From contig DEWY01000006.1 of NCBI GenBank assembly GCA_002363865.1, positions 519,693 through 583,692 on the forward strand: a stretch of DNA of 64,000 bases. The letters run 5' to 3'. The notes below the pieces were generated by a model. That model had not been told where the DNA came from. It ran no database searches and worked only from the letters and a program-made list of their open reading frames with translations. Source of the stretch: Caulobacteraceae bacterium UBA3198. Lineage in GTDB: Bacteria > Pseudomonadota > Alphaproteobacteria > Caulobacterales > Caulobacteraceae. Position numbers and translations under genes: made by a program. Positions 1-7,699 of this stretch are shown here, in pieces (the stretch's first letter is position 1; each line of letters starts with the position of its first letter).

Positions 1-910
1 GATCAGCCGGCTGGCCGACGGCGACCTGACCCACCGCCTCTCGCGGGACCTGCCTGAGGCCTATCTGCAACTGGCCACGGACTATAACGGCGCCATGGAC
101 CGGGTCAGTGACATCATGGGCGCCATCGCCGAACTCACCGGCACCCTGCATGGCAGCGCTGAGGAGCTGAGCCGCGCCTCCGACGCCCTGTCGCGCCGCA
201 CCGAGCAGCAGGCCGCGAGCCTGGAGGAATCCGCCGCGGCCCTGGAGCAGACGGCTCAGTCGGTCCGCAAGACCGCCAATGGGGTGGGCCACACCCGCCA
301 TGTGATCGCCGGGACGTCCAAGGCCTCGCAGGACACCAGCGCAGTGGTCCGCGACGCGGTCGAGGCCATGGCCCGGATCGAGACCTCGGCCGACCGCATC
401 TCCACCATCATCGGGGTCATCGACGAAATCGCCTTCCAGACCAACCTCCTGGCCCTGAACGCAGGGGTCGAGGCTGCCCGGGCCGGGGACGCCGGCCGGG
501 GCTTTGCGGTGGTCGCCTCCGAAGTCCGGGCGCTGGCCCAGCGCTCGGCCGACGCGGCCAAGGAGATCAAGGGCCTGATCGCCGCCTCGAGCGAGAACGT
601 CAATGAAGGCGTCGGCCTTGTCCGCCGCACAGGTGGGGCGATCTCGGAAATCACCGAGCAGGTCAGCGCCATCGACAGCCTGGTCGCCGAGATCGCCAGC
701 TCCGCCGAGGAACAGGCCCACGCCCTGGCACTGGTCAGCCAGGCCGTCAGCCAGATGGACTCTGTGACCCAGCAGAACGCCGCCATGTCGGAAGAAAGCA
801 CCGCCGCCAGCCAGTCGGTCAGCCACGAGGCCGACCGCCTGCGGCAGATGATCGCCCATTTCCGCATTTCCACGAGCAGCGGCGGGGGCCTTCAGCGCGC
901 CGCCGCCTGA
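1..910 (+). CDS. Methyl-accepting chemotaxis protein, C-terminal part (5' end outside window)
   Basis: The frame is open from base 2, so the gene starts before the window. The first residues (around ADGDLTHRL) look like the end of a HAMP linker. They are followed by a long alpha-helical coiled-coil signalling domain with the conserved hairpin tip at about bases 433-570 (FQTNLLALNAGVEAARAG, then GRGFAVVASEVRALAQRS). This tip binds CheW and CheA and controls kinase activity. The sensory domain and membrane anchors are not visible, so the ligand cannot be stated. The protein ends in RAAA, resembling a ClpXP-type degron. It converges on the HIT gene with two bases between the stops. Confidence 0.93.
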   Translation, partial: ISRLADGDLTHRLSRDLPEAYLQLATDYNGAMDRVSDIMGAIAELTGTLHGSAEELSRASDALSRRTEQQAASLEESAAALEQTAQSVRKTANGVGHTRHVIAGTSKASQDTSAVVRDAVEAMARIETSADRISTIIGVIDEIAFQTNLLALNAGVEAARAGDAGRGFAVVASEVRALAQRSADAAKEIKGLIAASSENVNEGVGLVRRTGGAISEITEQVSAIDSLVAEIASSAEEQAHALALVSQAVSQMDSVTQQNAAMSEESTAASQSVSHEADRLRQMIAHFRISTSSGGGLQRAAA

Positions 911-912
911 GG

Positions 913-1332
913 CTAGAGACCCAGGGCCAGACCGGCCGTGGCCAGGGCGGTCGCCAGCTCGACTGCGTCATAGGCCCTCGCGCCGCCGCGCCCCCAGACG
1001 GGGTCTGGCCAGGCGGGATCGTCAGAGCGACGGCCGACCACATGGATGTGCAGCTGGGGCGTGACATTGCCCAGGGCCCCGATATTCAGCTTTTCCACCG
1101 CGCGCCCTGAGGCCGCGCCCAGGGCCCGGACGGCGCGGCCGGCCGCCAGGACCTCCTGCATGAGGGTTGAAAGCGCCTCTGGGGGCAGGTCTTCCAGCTC
1201 ACGCAGACCGGCGCGGCGGGGCAGGAGCACGATCCAGGGATAGCGGGCGTCGTCCTGCAGCCGGGCGGCGCATAGGCCAAGATCGCCAATCTCATGGGAG
1301 GTGGCCGCAAAGGCGGGGTCGAGTTGAAACAT
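913..1332 (-). CDS. HIT family protein (histidine-triad nucleotide hydrolase-like)
   Basis: This 139-residue protein has a HIT fold. The C-terminal motif reads PQLHIHVVGR, so the first His of the usual H-x-H-x-H triad is replaced by Gln while the last two, including the nucleophile position, remain. HIT enzymes split nucleoside phosphoramidates or dinucleoside polyphosphates; the substrate here is unknown. ATG at 1332 is preferred to a GTG nine bases upstream because the N-terminus MFQLDP matches the beginning of the domain. It is divergent from mdh across a 126-base gap containing an inverted repeat. Confidence 0.85.
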   Translation of the reverse strand: MFQLDPAFAATSHEIGDLGLCAARLQDDARYPWIVLLPRRAGLRELEDLPPEALSTLMQEVLAAGRAVRALGAASGRAVEKLNIGALGNVTPQLHIHVVGRRSDDPAWPDPVWGRGGARAYDAVELATALATAGLALGL

Positions 1333-1361
1333 GCCCCACACTGCTCAAGGCCGCCGCCCCG

Positions 1362-1389
1362 GGCAAGGGCGCGCGCCGCCGCCCTTGCC
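1362..1389. promoter_or_regulatory. Inverted repeat in the HIT/mdh divergent promoter region
   Basis: Two perfect 10-base arms (GGCAAGGGCG and CGCCCTTGCC) are separated by eight bases, midway between the divergent starts of the HIT gene and mdh. There is no T-run, so it is more like an operator or cruciform than a terminator. No regulator is assigned. Confidence 0.4.
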
Positions 1390-1458
1390 GCAGGGGCGCT
1401 CCTTGGGCTACGGGACCGCCCACACACGACGTCTTGGCCCTATCCAGGAGAGCCCTCC

Positions 1459-2448
1459 ATGACCACGAAGCCCCCCGTCCGCGTGGCGGTCACCGGCGCG
1501 GCCGGCAATATCGGCTACGCCCTGCTCTTCCGCATCGCCTCGGGCGAAATGCTCGGCAAGGACCAGCCGGTCATCCTGCAGATGCTCGAAATCCCCACCG
1601 AAGGCGCCCAGAAGGCCCTGAAGGGCGTCGCCATGGAGCTGGACGACTGCGCCTTCCCGCTGCTGGCCGACATGGTGCTGACCGACGATCCGAAGGTGGC
1701 CTTCAAGGACGCCAACTGGAGCCTGCTGGTGGGCTCCAAGCCCCGCGGCCCCGGCATGGAGCGCGCCGACCTGCTGAAGGACAACGGCAAGATCTTCATC
1801 GCCCAGGGCCAGGCCATCGATGCGGTCGCCGCCGATGACGCCCGCGTCGCCGTGGTCGGCAACCCCTGCAACACCAATGTGATGATCGCCGCCAGCCAGG
1901 CCAAGCGCCTGACGCCCGACCGCTTCACCGCCATGGTGCGCCTGGACGAGAACCGCGGCCGCGCCCAGCTGGCCAAGAAGGCCGGCGTCTCGATCAACGA
2001 CGTCAGCGACCTCTACATCTACGGCAACCACAGCCCGACCATGTTCGCCGACTTCACCCACGCCAAGATCGGCGGCAAGGCCGCCGCCGACGTCATCGGC
2101 GACGAAGCCTGGCTGAAGAACGACTATCTGCCCACCGTGGGCAAGCGCGGCGCGGCCATCATCGAGGCCCGCGGCCAGAGCTCGGCGGCCTCGGCGGCCA
2201 ACGCCCTGATCGACCATGTCCGCGACCTGGTCACGCCCGGCAAGATCCACTCCGTCGCCGTCAATTCGGAAGGCCGCTACGGCTTCGCCGAAGGGGTCTG
2301 GGCCGGCATGCCAGTGAAGACCACTGCGCCGGGCGCCTACGAAGTCGTCACCACCTACGAGATGGACGAGTTCGCCAAGTCGAAGATCGCCATCACCAAT
2401 GACGAGCTGGTCGGCGAGCGCGACACCGTCAAGGACATGCTCGGCTGA
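1459..2448 (+). CDS. mdh: Malate dehydrogenase
   Basis: This 329-residue NAD(P)-dependent enzyme oxidises malate to oxaloacetate in the TCA cycle. The Rossmann glycine motif GAAGNIGY is at residues 13-20, a substrate-arginine loop with R96 near GSKPRG, GNPCNTN at 134-140, and the catalytic histidine H191 in GNHSPT. These features match the larger MDH type (bacterial type 2, related to cytosolic and chloroplast enzymes) rather than the LDH-like type common in many alphaproteobacteria. ATG 1459 follows AGGAG at 1446-1450. A strong terminator follows, so mdh is probably transcribed apart from the suc genes. Confidence 0.95.
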   Translation: MTTKPPVRVAVTGAAGNIGYALLFRIASGEMLGKDQPVILQMLEIPTEGAQKALKGVAMELDDCAFPLLADMVLTDDPKVAFKDANWSLLVGSKPRGPGMERADLLKDNGKIFIAQGQAIDAVAADDARVAVVGNPCNTNVMIAASQAKRLTPDRFTAMVRLDENRGRAQLAKKAGVSINDVSDLYIYGNHSPTMFADFTHAKIGGKAAADVIGDEAWLKNDYLPTVGKRGAAIIEARGQSSAASAANALIDHVRDLVTPGKIHSVAVNSEGRYGFAEGVWAGMPVKTTAPGAYEVVTTYEMDEFAKSKIAITNDELVGERDTVKDMLG

Positions 2449-2487
2449 TCGGGCGGCGCTAGCCTCCCATTCGCCAACCCCCTGCAG

Positions 2488-2521
2488 AGGGCGGCCCAGG
2501 GAGACCTGGGCCGCCCTTTTC
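2488..2521 (+). terminator. Intrinsic terminator after mdh
   Basis: A perfect 13-base-pair stem (2488-2500 with 2505-2517), GAGA loop, followed by TTTT. It lies 40 bases after the mdh stop and between mdh and a convergent gene. Confidence 0.85.
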
Positions 2522-2529
2522 CTTGCGGC

Positions 2530-3267
2530 TCACCAGGACGGCGGCCAGCCCGGTTGTTCCGGCGGCGCGAGATCGGCCAGGGCCTGAAGCTCGACGATGC
2601 GAGCCGCATAGACCTCAGCCACGGCGCCCGGCGCGTCCCGGGCGGCGTCCTCCCTGGCCCGCAGCCAGCGACGTTGCTGCCGCTCCAGCCGCCAGTCAGG
2701 GACCCCGGCGGCCAGGGCCTGGTCGTAGGCGGCGGCCAGATCCTGGTCGGCCTGCGCCAGGGCCGGATCGGCGCAGACCACCCGTTCGGCCGGTGTGCGG
2801 GCCCGTCGGCAGTCGAAGGTGGCCGGCGCAACCATGCTGGCGGGCCGCCGGAGGGCCTCTTCGGTCCAGGGCGGCGCCTCGGGAGCGCGGGGCGCCTGGG
2901 CGAGATCGGGGTCCGGCCGCGGCGGGGGGGCCGGCGGCGGATTGTGCGGGGCGGCCTTGGCCATCGCCTCGGGCAGCACCTCGAGAGGTGTTCCAGGCGC
3001 AGGCGCCGGAGGCGGTTGCTGTCGGGCGGCCACCTGGATGTCGAGGGTTTCGGCGCCGGGGGCGGCCATGTCTGGCGGCTCGCCCGGCAGGGCCAGACCG
3101 AGGGCCAGCGCGCCCACCAGGGCCAGTCCCCCGCCCACGGCGATCCACAGGGCCCGCGGTCTGGTCCGCTTCGGCGTCGGCTCGGTCGGCTGCAGGCGCA
3201 GGGTGTCATCCTGCGACGCGGGGCCCTCAGGCTGTGAGGTGTCGGGGTCTGGGGTGTCGAGGTTCAT
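2530..3267 (-). CDS. LprI-like (DUF1311) domain membrane-anchored protein
   Basis: This 245-residue protein has a short acidic N-terminus, one membrane segment near residues 40-60 (LWIAVGGGLALVGALALG), a Pro/Ala-rich linker of roughly 80 residues, and a C-terminal domain with the LprI pattern FDCRRA...ERVVCADPALAQAD...AAYDQAL, containing two cysteines that could form a disulfide. LprI domains are periplasmic; one mycobacterial member inhibits lysozyme, but function is mostly unknown. It probably faces the periplasm. ATG 3267 gives a sensible cytoplasmic N-terminus. Confidence 0.75.
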   Translation of the reverse strand: MNLDTPDPDTSQPEGPASQDDTLRLQPTEPTPKRTRPRALWIAVGGGLALVGALALGLALPGEPPDMAAPGAETLDIQVAARQQPPPAPAPGTPLEVLPEAMAKAAPHNPPPAPPPRPDPDLAQAPRAPEAPPWTEEALRRPASMVAPATFDCRRARTPAERVVCADPALAQADQDLAAAYDQALAAGVPDWRLERQQRRWLRAREDAARDAPGAVAEVYAARIVELQALADLAPPEQPGWPPSW

Positions 3268-3360
3268 CGGCGGGCGGCTTATGATCTGGCGAGCGGGTAT
3301 CGACAAGGCTGGGCGCTTACGCCTGAATTGCGGCTGAACGATGCGACCGGGGGGAGGCTC

Positions 3361-3933
3361 ATGAGCGGGAACACCATGGCGACGGGTCAGGCGCCGGGGC
3401 CGACCCTTGAAACCGAGCGGCTGATCCTGCGTCCGCCGGCCATGACCGATTTCGAGGCCTGGTGCGCCTTTTCCGAGGATGAAGAGGCCGCGCGATACAT
3501 CGGCGGGCCTATGACTCCGGCCCAGGTCTGGCGCTCGATGATGACCATCGCCGGCGCCTGGTCCATGGAGGGCTTTTCCATGTTCTCGGTGATCGAGAAG
3601 GAGAGCGGCCGGTGGATCGGCCGGCTGGGCCCGTGGCGCCCGCACGGTTGGCCCGGCACAGAGGTCGGCTGGGGGATCATCCGCGACTGCTGGGGCCGGG
3701 GCTACGCCACCGAAGGGGCGACCGCCGCCATGGACTTCGCCTTCGACCAGCTGGGCTGGGACGAGGTGATCCACACCATTGAGCCGGCCAACGCCAACTC
3801 GCAGGCGGTGGCGCAACGGCTGGGATCGGCGGTCCTTCGCCAGGCCCATTTGCCGGTCCCGATGGATGTCGCGGTCGACGTCTGGGGTCAGAGCCGCGCG
3901 GCCTGGCGGGCCCGGCGCGCGCCGTCCGGCTAG
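3361..3933 (+). CDS. GNAT family N-acetyltransferase (RimJ/RimL-like)
   Basis: This 190-residue protein begins with the typical LETERLILRPP motif. It contains an acetyl-CoA-binding region around GWGIIRDCWGRGYATEGA, followed by the usual ANANSQAVAQRLG helix. Such enzymes acetylate amino groups of small molecules or protein N-termini; the substrate is not predictable. ATG 3361 is chosen because GGGGAGG precedes it and the domain begins shortly after. The stop overlaps that of the convergent LytTR gene. Confidence 0.85.
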   Translation: MSGNTMATGQAPGPTLETERLILRPPAMTDFEAWCAFSEDEEAARYIGGPMTPAQVWRSMMTIAGAWSMEGFSMFSVIEKESGRWIGRLGPWRPHGWPGTEVGWGIIRDCWGRGYATEGATAAMDFAFDQLGWDEVIHTIEPANANSQAVAQRLGSAVLRQAHLPVPMDVAVDVWGQSRAAWRARRAPSG

Positions 3934-4769
3934 TACCAGCCCGCCTCACGCAGCAGGCGGGAATAGGTGCGGCTGACAGGGACCTCGATCCCGCCCTTCA
4001 GGGTCAGGACGGCGCGGCCGTCGCCCCGGCGGACATCCTCGACCGCGGCCCGGGCCACCCACCAGGACCGGTGGACCTGGGCGCCTTCCAGCCCCTGCAG
4101 CTCGTCGACCGCATCCCCCAGGCGCATGAGGATCAGGTCCTGGCCCTTGGAGGTGTGCAGGCGCAGATAGTGGTCTTCGGCCGCGATGGCGTGGAGGTCG
4201 GCCGCGCGCAGGCGCGGCGGCAATCGCTCCAGGAACCGGACCGGCTTGGCGGGGGGCGGCGCGGCGCGGAGCCGCCGCATCGCCTGCCGGCGGCTTTCCA
4301 CCAGGGTGTTCAGCGCCGTCATGGCCAGGGACAGGACGAAGACGCTGCCGAACAGATAGGGCAGGCCCCGCCAGGGAATCTGATGGCCGAACACCAGCCA
4401 GGTCGCTGTCCAGACCATGCCGGTGAACGGCAAGGCCATGGCCAAGGCGGCCCACAGACATTTGAGCCACATATCTCGAGGCGGAACGTCCTCGTCCCCA
4501 TGATCGGGAAAGAAGGCCCGGGCGATGAACCCGCCCCACAGGGCCCCGACGCCCATCATCGGCATCCAGTAGGCCAGTCGCTCAGCCAGGGAGGTGTCTT
4601 CGTCAGCGAAGGCCCCCGAAAGGGCCAGGAAGCCGCCCACCGCCAGGGCCAGACCCAGACCCCGCAGCCAGCCGGCCCGGTCCTCGTAGGGCCCGAAGGT
4701 CAGGGGGCGCCCTGCCGTCGACGTTTCGTCGGCGGCGGGGGGCGGCGTTTCACGACGGCCGGGCGTCAT
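3930..4769 (-). CDS. LytTR DNA-binding domain protein with membrane N-terminus
   Basis: This 279-residue protein has about four hydrophobic segments in the first 160 residues, then a LytTR domain in the last 100 (ADLHAIAAEDHYLRLHT, QVHRSWWVARAAV, VPVSRTYSRLLREAGW). LytTR domains bind DNA as beta-rich modules. Membrane-LytTR fusions without a receiver domain are thought to sense membrane or small-molecule cues directly. ATG 4769 has GAGG upstream. A partner DUF2306 membrane gene is divergent 86 bases away, making regulation of that gene plausible but unproven. Confidence 0.88.
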   Translation of the reverse strand: MTPGRRETPPPAADETSTAGRPLTFGPYEDRAGWLRGLGLALAVGGFLALSGAFADEDTSLAERLAYWMPMMGVGALWGGFIARAFFPDHGDEDVPPRDMWLKCLWAALAMALPFTGMVWTATWLVFGHQIPWRGLPYLFGSVFVLSLAMTALNTLVESRRQAMRRLRAAPPPAKPVRFLERLPPRLRAADLHAIAAEDHYLRLHTSKGQDLILMRLGDAVDELQGLEGAQVHRSWWVARAAVEDVRRGDGRAVLTLKGGIEVPVSRTYSRLLREAGWY

Positions 4770-4855
4770 TCCACGAAACCTCGCTGGTCGCACGCACGTC
4801 CCAACCCTTGTCTCCGCTCAGATCGCGGCGCCGCCGCAATGGAAGGAGATACCCC

Positions 4856-5419
4856 ATGTCGCTCGCCCCGCAAGACAGCCAGTCCCGCCTGAGCCCCCTG
4901 AAGACCATGACCTTCGGCCGAGGCTTCGCCCTGAGCCTGGGGGTGGTGCTGGTCATCCTGGCCGGCGCCATGTGGGGGATCTGGCCGGCGATCGGACGGG
5001 AGCTGGCCGCCGCCCGGCCCCACGCCCCGGACTTCGCCGTTCTGGCCGGCCTGTCGCCGGTCATCAGGATTCACCTCTATACCGCCCTGGCCGCCCTGGT
5101 CCTCGGCGCAGCGCTCATGACGGCGCGCAAGGGGCGGACCTTCCATCGGACGGCGGGCTGGGTGTGGGTGGCGCTGGTCATGACCACGGCGCTCTCCACC
5201 CTGTTCATCACCAGCCTGAACCATGGCCGCTGGTCGCTGATCCATCTCTTCACCGGCTGGACCCTGATCATCCTGCCGCTGGCGGTGATCTGGGCGAAGC
5301 GCCGCGACGTGGCCCGCCACAGACGCGCGATGATGGGCCTGTTCTATGGCGCCTTTGCGATCAATCTGATCATCGCCTTCATTCCCGGCCGCACCATGTG
5401 GGACCTATTCTTTGGCTGA
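4856..5419 (+). CDS. DUF2306 family integral membrane protein
   Basis: This 187-residue protein has four or five hydrophobic helices and the DUF2306 layout: HLYTALAALVLGA, GRTFHRTAGWVWVALV, a further helix with SLNHGRWSLIHLFTGW, and RRDVARHRRAMMGLFYGA. Several intramembrane histidines could bind haem, as in related cytochrome-like families, but the function is unknown. AAGGAGAT lies just before ATG 4856. It is divergent from the LytTR membrane regulator, a common pairing for membrane targets. Confidence 0.8.
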   Translation: MSLAPQDSQSRLSPLKTMTFGRGFALSLGVVLVILAGAMWGIWPAIGRELAAARPHAPDFAVLAGLSPVIRIHLYTALAALVLGAALMTARKGRTFHRTAGWVWVALVMTTALSTLFITSLNHGRWSLIHLFTGWTLIILPLAVIWAKRRDVARHRRAMMGLFYGAFAINLIIAFIPGRTMWDLFFG

Positions 5420-5546
5420 GGCGCCCATGTCACTTTGGTTGGGGTGTGACGTCGGGTTAGCGGGTTGCCACGCTCGGAGGCGGCGCCTATAAGCCCGAGA
5501 ACTCGCCGGTCCGGGCGAGACGATTTTAGCGACAAATCGCAGCCTC

Positions 5547-6746
5547 ATGAACATCCACGAGCATCAAGCCAAAGCCGTCCTCGCAGAGTTCGGCGTGGCG
5601 GTCCCGCGCGGCTTCGCCGCCCACACCGTCGAAGAGGCCGCCCAGGCCGCCGCGAAGCTGGGAGGCCCGGTCTGGGTCGTCAAATCCCAGATCCACGCCG
5701 GCGGACGCGGCAAGGGCCGCTTCGAGGGCCTCGGTCCCGACGCCAAGGGCGGGGTCCGGGTGGTCAAGTCCGCCGACGAGGTGAAGACCAACGCCCAGGA
5801 GATGCTCGGCCGCGTCCTGGTGACGCACCAGACGGGCCCCAAGGGCAAGCAGGTCAACCGCCTCTATATCGAGGAAGGCGCGGCCATCGCCCGGGAGCTC
5901 TACCTCTCCCTGCTGGTCGACCGCGATACCAGCCGCGTCTCGGTGGTCGCCTCCACCGAAGGCGGCATGGACATCGAAGAGGTCGCCGCCTCGACCCCTG
6001 AAAAGATCATCAGCTTCTCCATCGATCCGGCCACCGGCGTCTTCCCGCACCACGGGCGGAACCTGGCCAAGTCGCTGGGCCTGACCGGCGGTCTGGCCAA
6101 GGAAGCCGCCACCCTGCTCGGCCAGCTCTATGCGGCGTTCCTCGCCAAGGACATGGAGATGCTCGAGATCAACCCGCTGATCGTCACCGCCGACGATCAC
6201 CTGCGGGTGCTGGACGCCAAGGTCAGCTTCGACGGCAACGCCCTTTATCGCCATCCCGACATCGTCGAGCTGCGCGACACCAGCGAAGAGGACGACAAGG
6301 AAATCGAGGCGTCCAAGTACGACCTCTCCTACATCGCCCTGGATGGTGAAATCGGCTGCATGGTCAATGGCGCGGGCCTGGCCATGGCGACCATGGACAT
6401 CATCAAGCTCTATGGCGCAGAGCCCGCCAACTTCCTCGACGTGGGCGGCGGCGCCACCAAGGAGAAGGTCATCGCGGCCTTCAAGATCATCACCGCCGAT
6501 CCCAGCGTGAAGGGGATCCTGGTCAACATCTTCGGCGGCATCATGCGCTGCGACATCATCGCCGAGGGCGTGGTCGAAGCCGTGAAGGAAGTCGGCCTGC
6601 AGGTGCCCCTGGTGGTTCGCCTGGAAGGCACCAACGTCGAGCTCGGCAAGCAGATCATCGCCGAGAGCGGCCTGAACGTCGTGTCCGCCAATGATCTGTC
6701 GGACGGCGCTGAAAAGATCGTCAAGGCCGTTCGGGGAGCCGCTTAA
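5547..6746 (+). CDS. sucC: Succinyl-CoA synthetase (ADP-forming) beta subunit
   Basis: This 399-residue ATP-grasp protein has the N-terminal MNIHEHQAK, SQIHAGGRGKG near residue 50, and the C-terminal CoA-ligase part with FGGIMRCDIIAEG. With SucD it converts succinyl-CoA, ADP and Pi to succinate, CoA and ATP. It is first in the sucC-sucD-odhA-odhB run and its TAA overlaps the sucD ATG (TAATG), implying translational coupling. The 127-base upstream gap probably holds the operon promoter; I see only a weak candidate (TTGCCA...CCTATAAG at about 5464-5492). Confidence 0.97.
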   Translation: MNIHEHQAKAVLAEFGVAVPRGFAAHTVEEAAQAAAKLGGPVWVVKSQIHAGGRGKGRFEGLGPDAKGGVRVVKSADEVKTNAQEMLGRVLVTHQTGPKGKQVNRLYIEEGAAIARELYLSLLVDRDTSRVSVVASTEGGMDIEEVAASTPEKIISFSIDPATGVFPHHGRNLAKSLGLTGGLAKEAATLLGQLYAAFLAKDMEMLEINPLIVTADDHLRVLDAKVSFDGNALYRHPDIVELRDTSEEDDKEIEASKYDLSYIALDGEIGCMVNGAGLAMATMDIIKLYGAEPANFLDVGGGATKEKVIAAFKIITADPSVKGILVNIFGGIMRCDIIAEGVVEAVKEVGLQVPLVVRLEGTNVELGKQIIAESGLNVVSANDLSDGAEKIVKAVRGAA

Positions 6747-7624
6747 TGTCCATCCTCATCGGAAAAGAAACCCGCGTCATCTGCCAGGGCATCACCGGCA
6801 GCCAGGGCACCTTCCACTCGGAACAGGCCATCGCCTACGGCACCAAGATGGTCGGCGGCGTCACGCCCGGTAAGGGCGGCACGACCCATATCGGCCTGCC
6901 GGTGTTCGACACCGTCAGCGAAGCGGTCAACCAGACCGGCGCCGAGGCCAGCGTGATCTACGTCCCGCCGCCGTTCGCCGCGGACTCGATCCTCGAGGCC
7001 ATCCAGGCCGAGATCCCCCTGATCATCTGCATCACCGAGGGCATCCCGGTGGCCGACATGGTCAAGGTCAAGCGCGCCCTCTCGGGCTCCAAGTCCCGCC
7101 TGATCGGCCCCAACTGCCCGGGCGTCCTGACCCCGGACGAGTGCAAGATCGGCATCATGCCGGGAAATATCTTCAAGCGCGGCTCGGTGGGTGTTGTCTC
7201 CCGCTCCGGCACGCTTACCTACGAAGCTGTGTTTCAGACCACCCAGGTGGGCTTGGGCCAGACCACGGCTGTCGGCATCGGCGGCGACCCGGTCAAGGGC
7301 ACCGAGTTCATCGACGTGCTTCAGATGTTCCTCGACGACGACGAGACTGAGTCGATTATCATGATCGGCGAAATCGGCGGCGCAGCCGAGGAAGCGGCGG
7401 CGGAATTCATCAAGAATTCACCGAAGAAGAAGCCTATGGTCGGATTCATCGCGGGACGCACCGCCCCCCCCGGGCGGCGGATGGGTCACGCGGGCGCAAT
7501 CATTTCGGGCGGCAAGGGCGGCGCCGAGGACAAGATCGCGGCGATGGAAGATGCGGGCATCCGCGTCTCGCCCTCTCCGGCGAAACTCGGCGAAACCCTG
7601 CTCCAGGTGCTCAAGGGCGCCTGA
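6746..7624 (+). CDS. sucD: Succinyl-CoA synthetase (ADP-forming) alpha subunit
   Basis: This 292-residue protein has a CoA-binding Rossmann domain (QGITGSQGTFHSEQA), the NCPG turn, and the phospho-accepting histidine H248 in GHAGAI, which is phosphorylated during the reaction. Length and motifs match the family. It starts within the stop of sucC. Confidence 0.97.
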   Translation: MSILIGKETRVICQGITGSQGTFHSEQAIAYGTKMVGGVTPGKGGTTHIGLPVFDTVSEAVNQTGAEASVIYVPPPFAADSILEAIQAEIPLIICITEGIPVADMVKVKRALSGSKSRLIGPNCPGVLTPDECKIGIMPGNIFKRGSVGVVSRSGTLTYEAVFQTTQVGLGQTTAVGIGGDPVKGTEFIDVLQMFLDDDETESIIMIGEIGGAAEEAAAEFIKNSPKKKPMVGFIAGRTAPPGRRMGHAGAIISGGKGGAEDKIAAMEDAGIRVSPSPAKLGETLLQVLKGA

Positions 7625-7699
7625 CACAATCAAGCGTATGGCGGTCCGCCGTCGGCTCCTCTCACCAAGAAGCTTCGCGGACCGTCTGGAAGCGGAAGC

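Noticed and set aside
1408..2250. A long minus-strand frame across mdh
   Set aside because: GC shadow; mdh motifs and ribosome-binding site support the plus strand.
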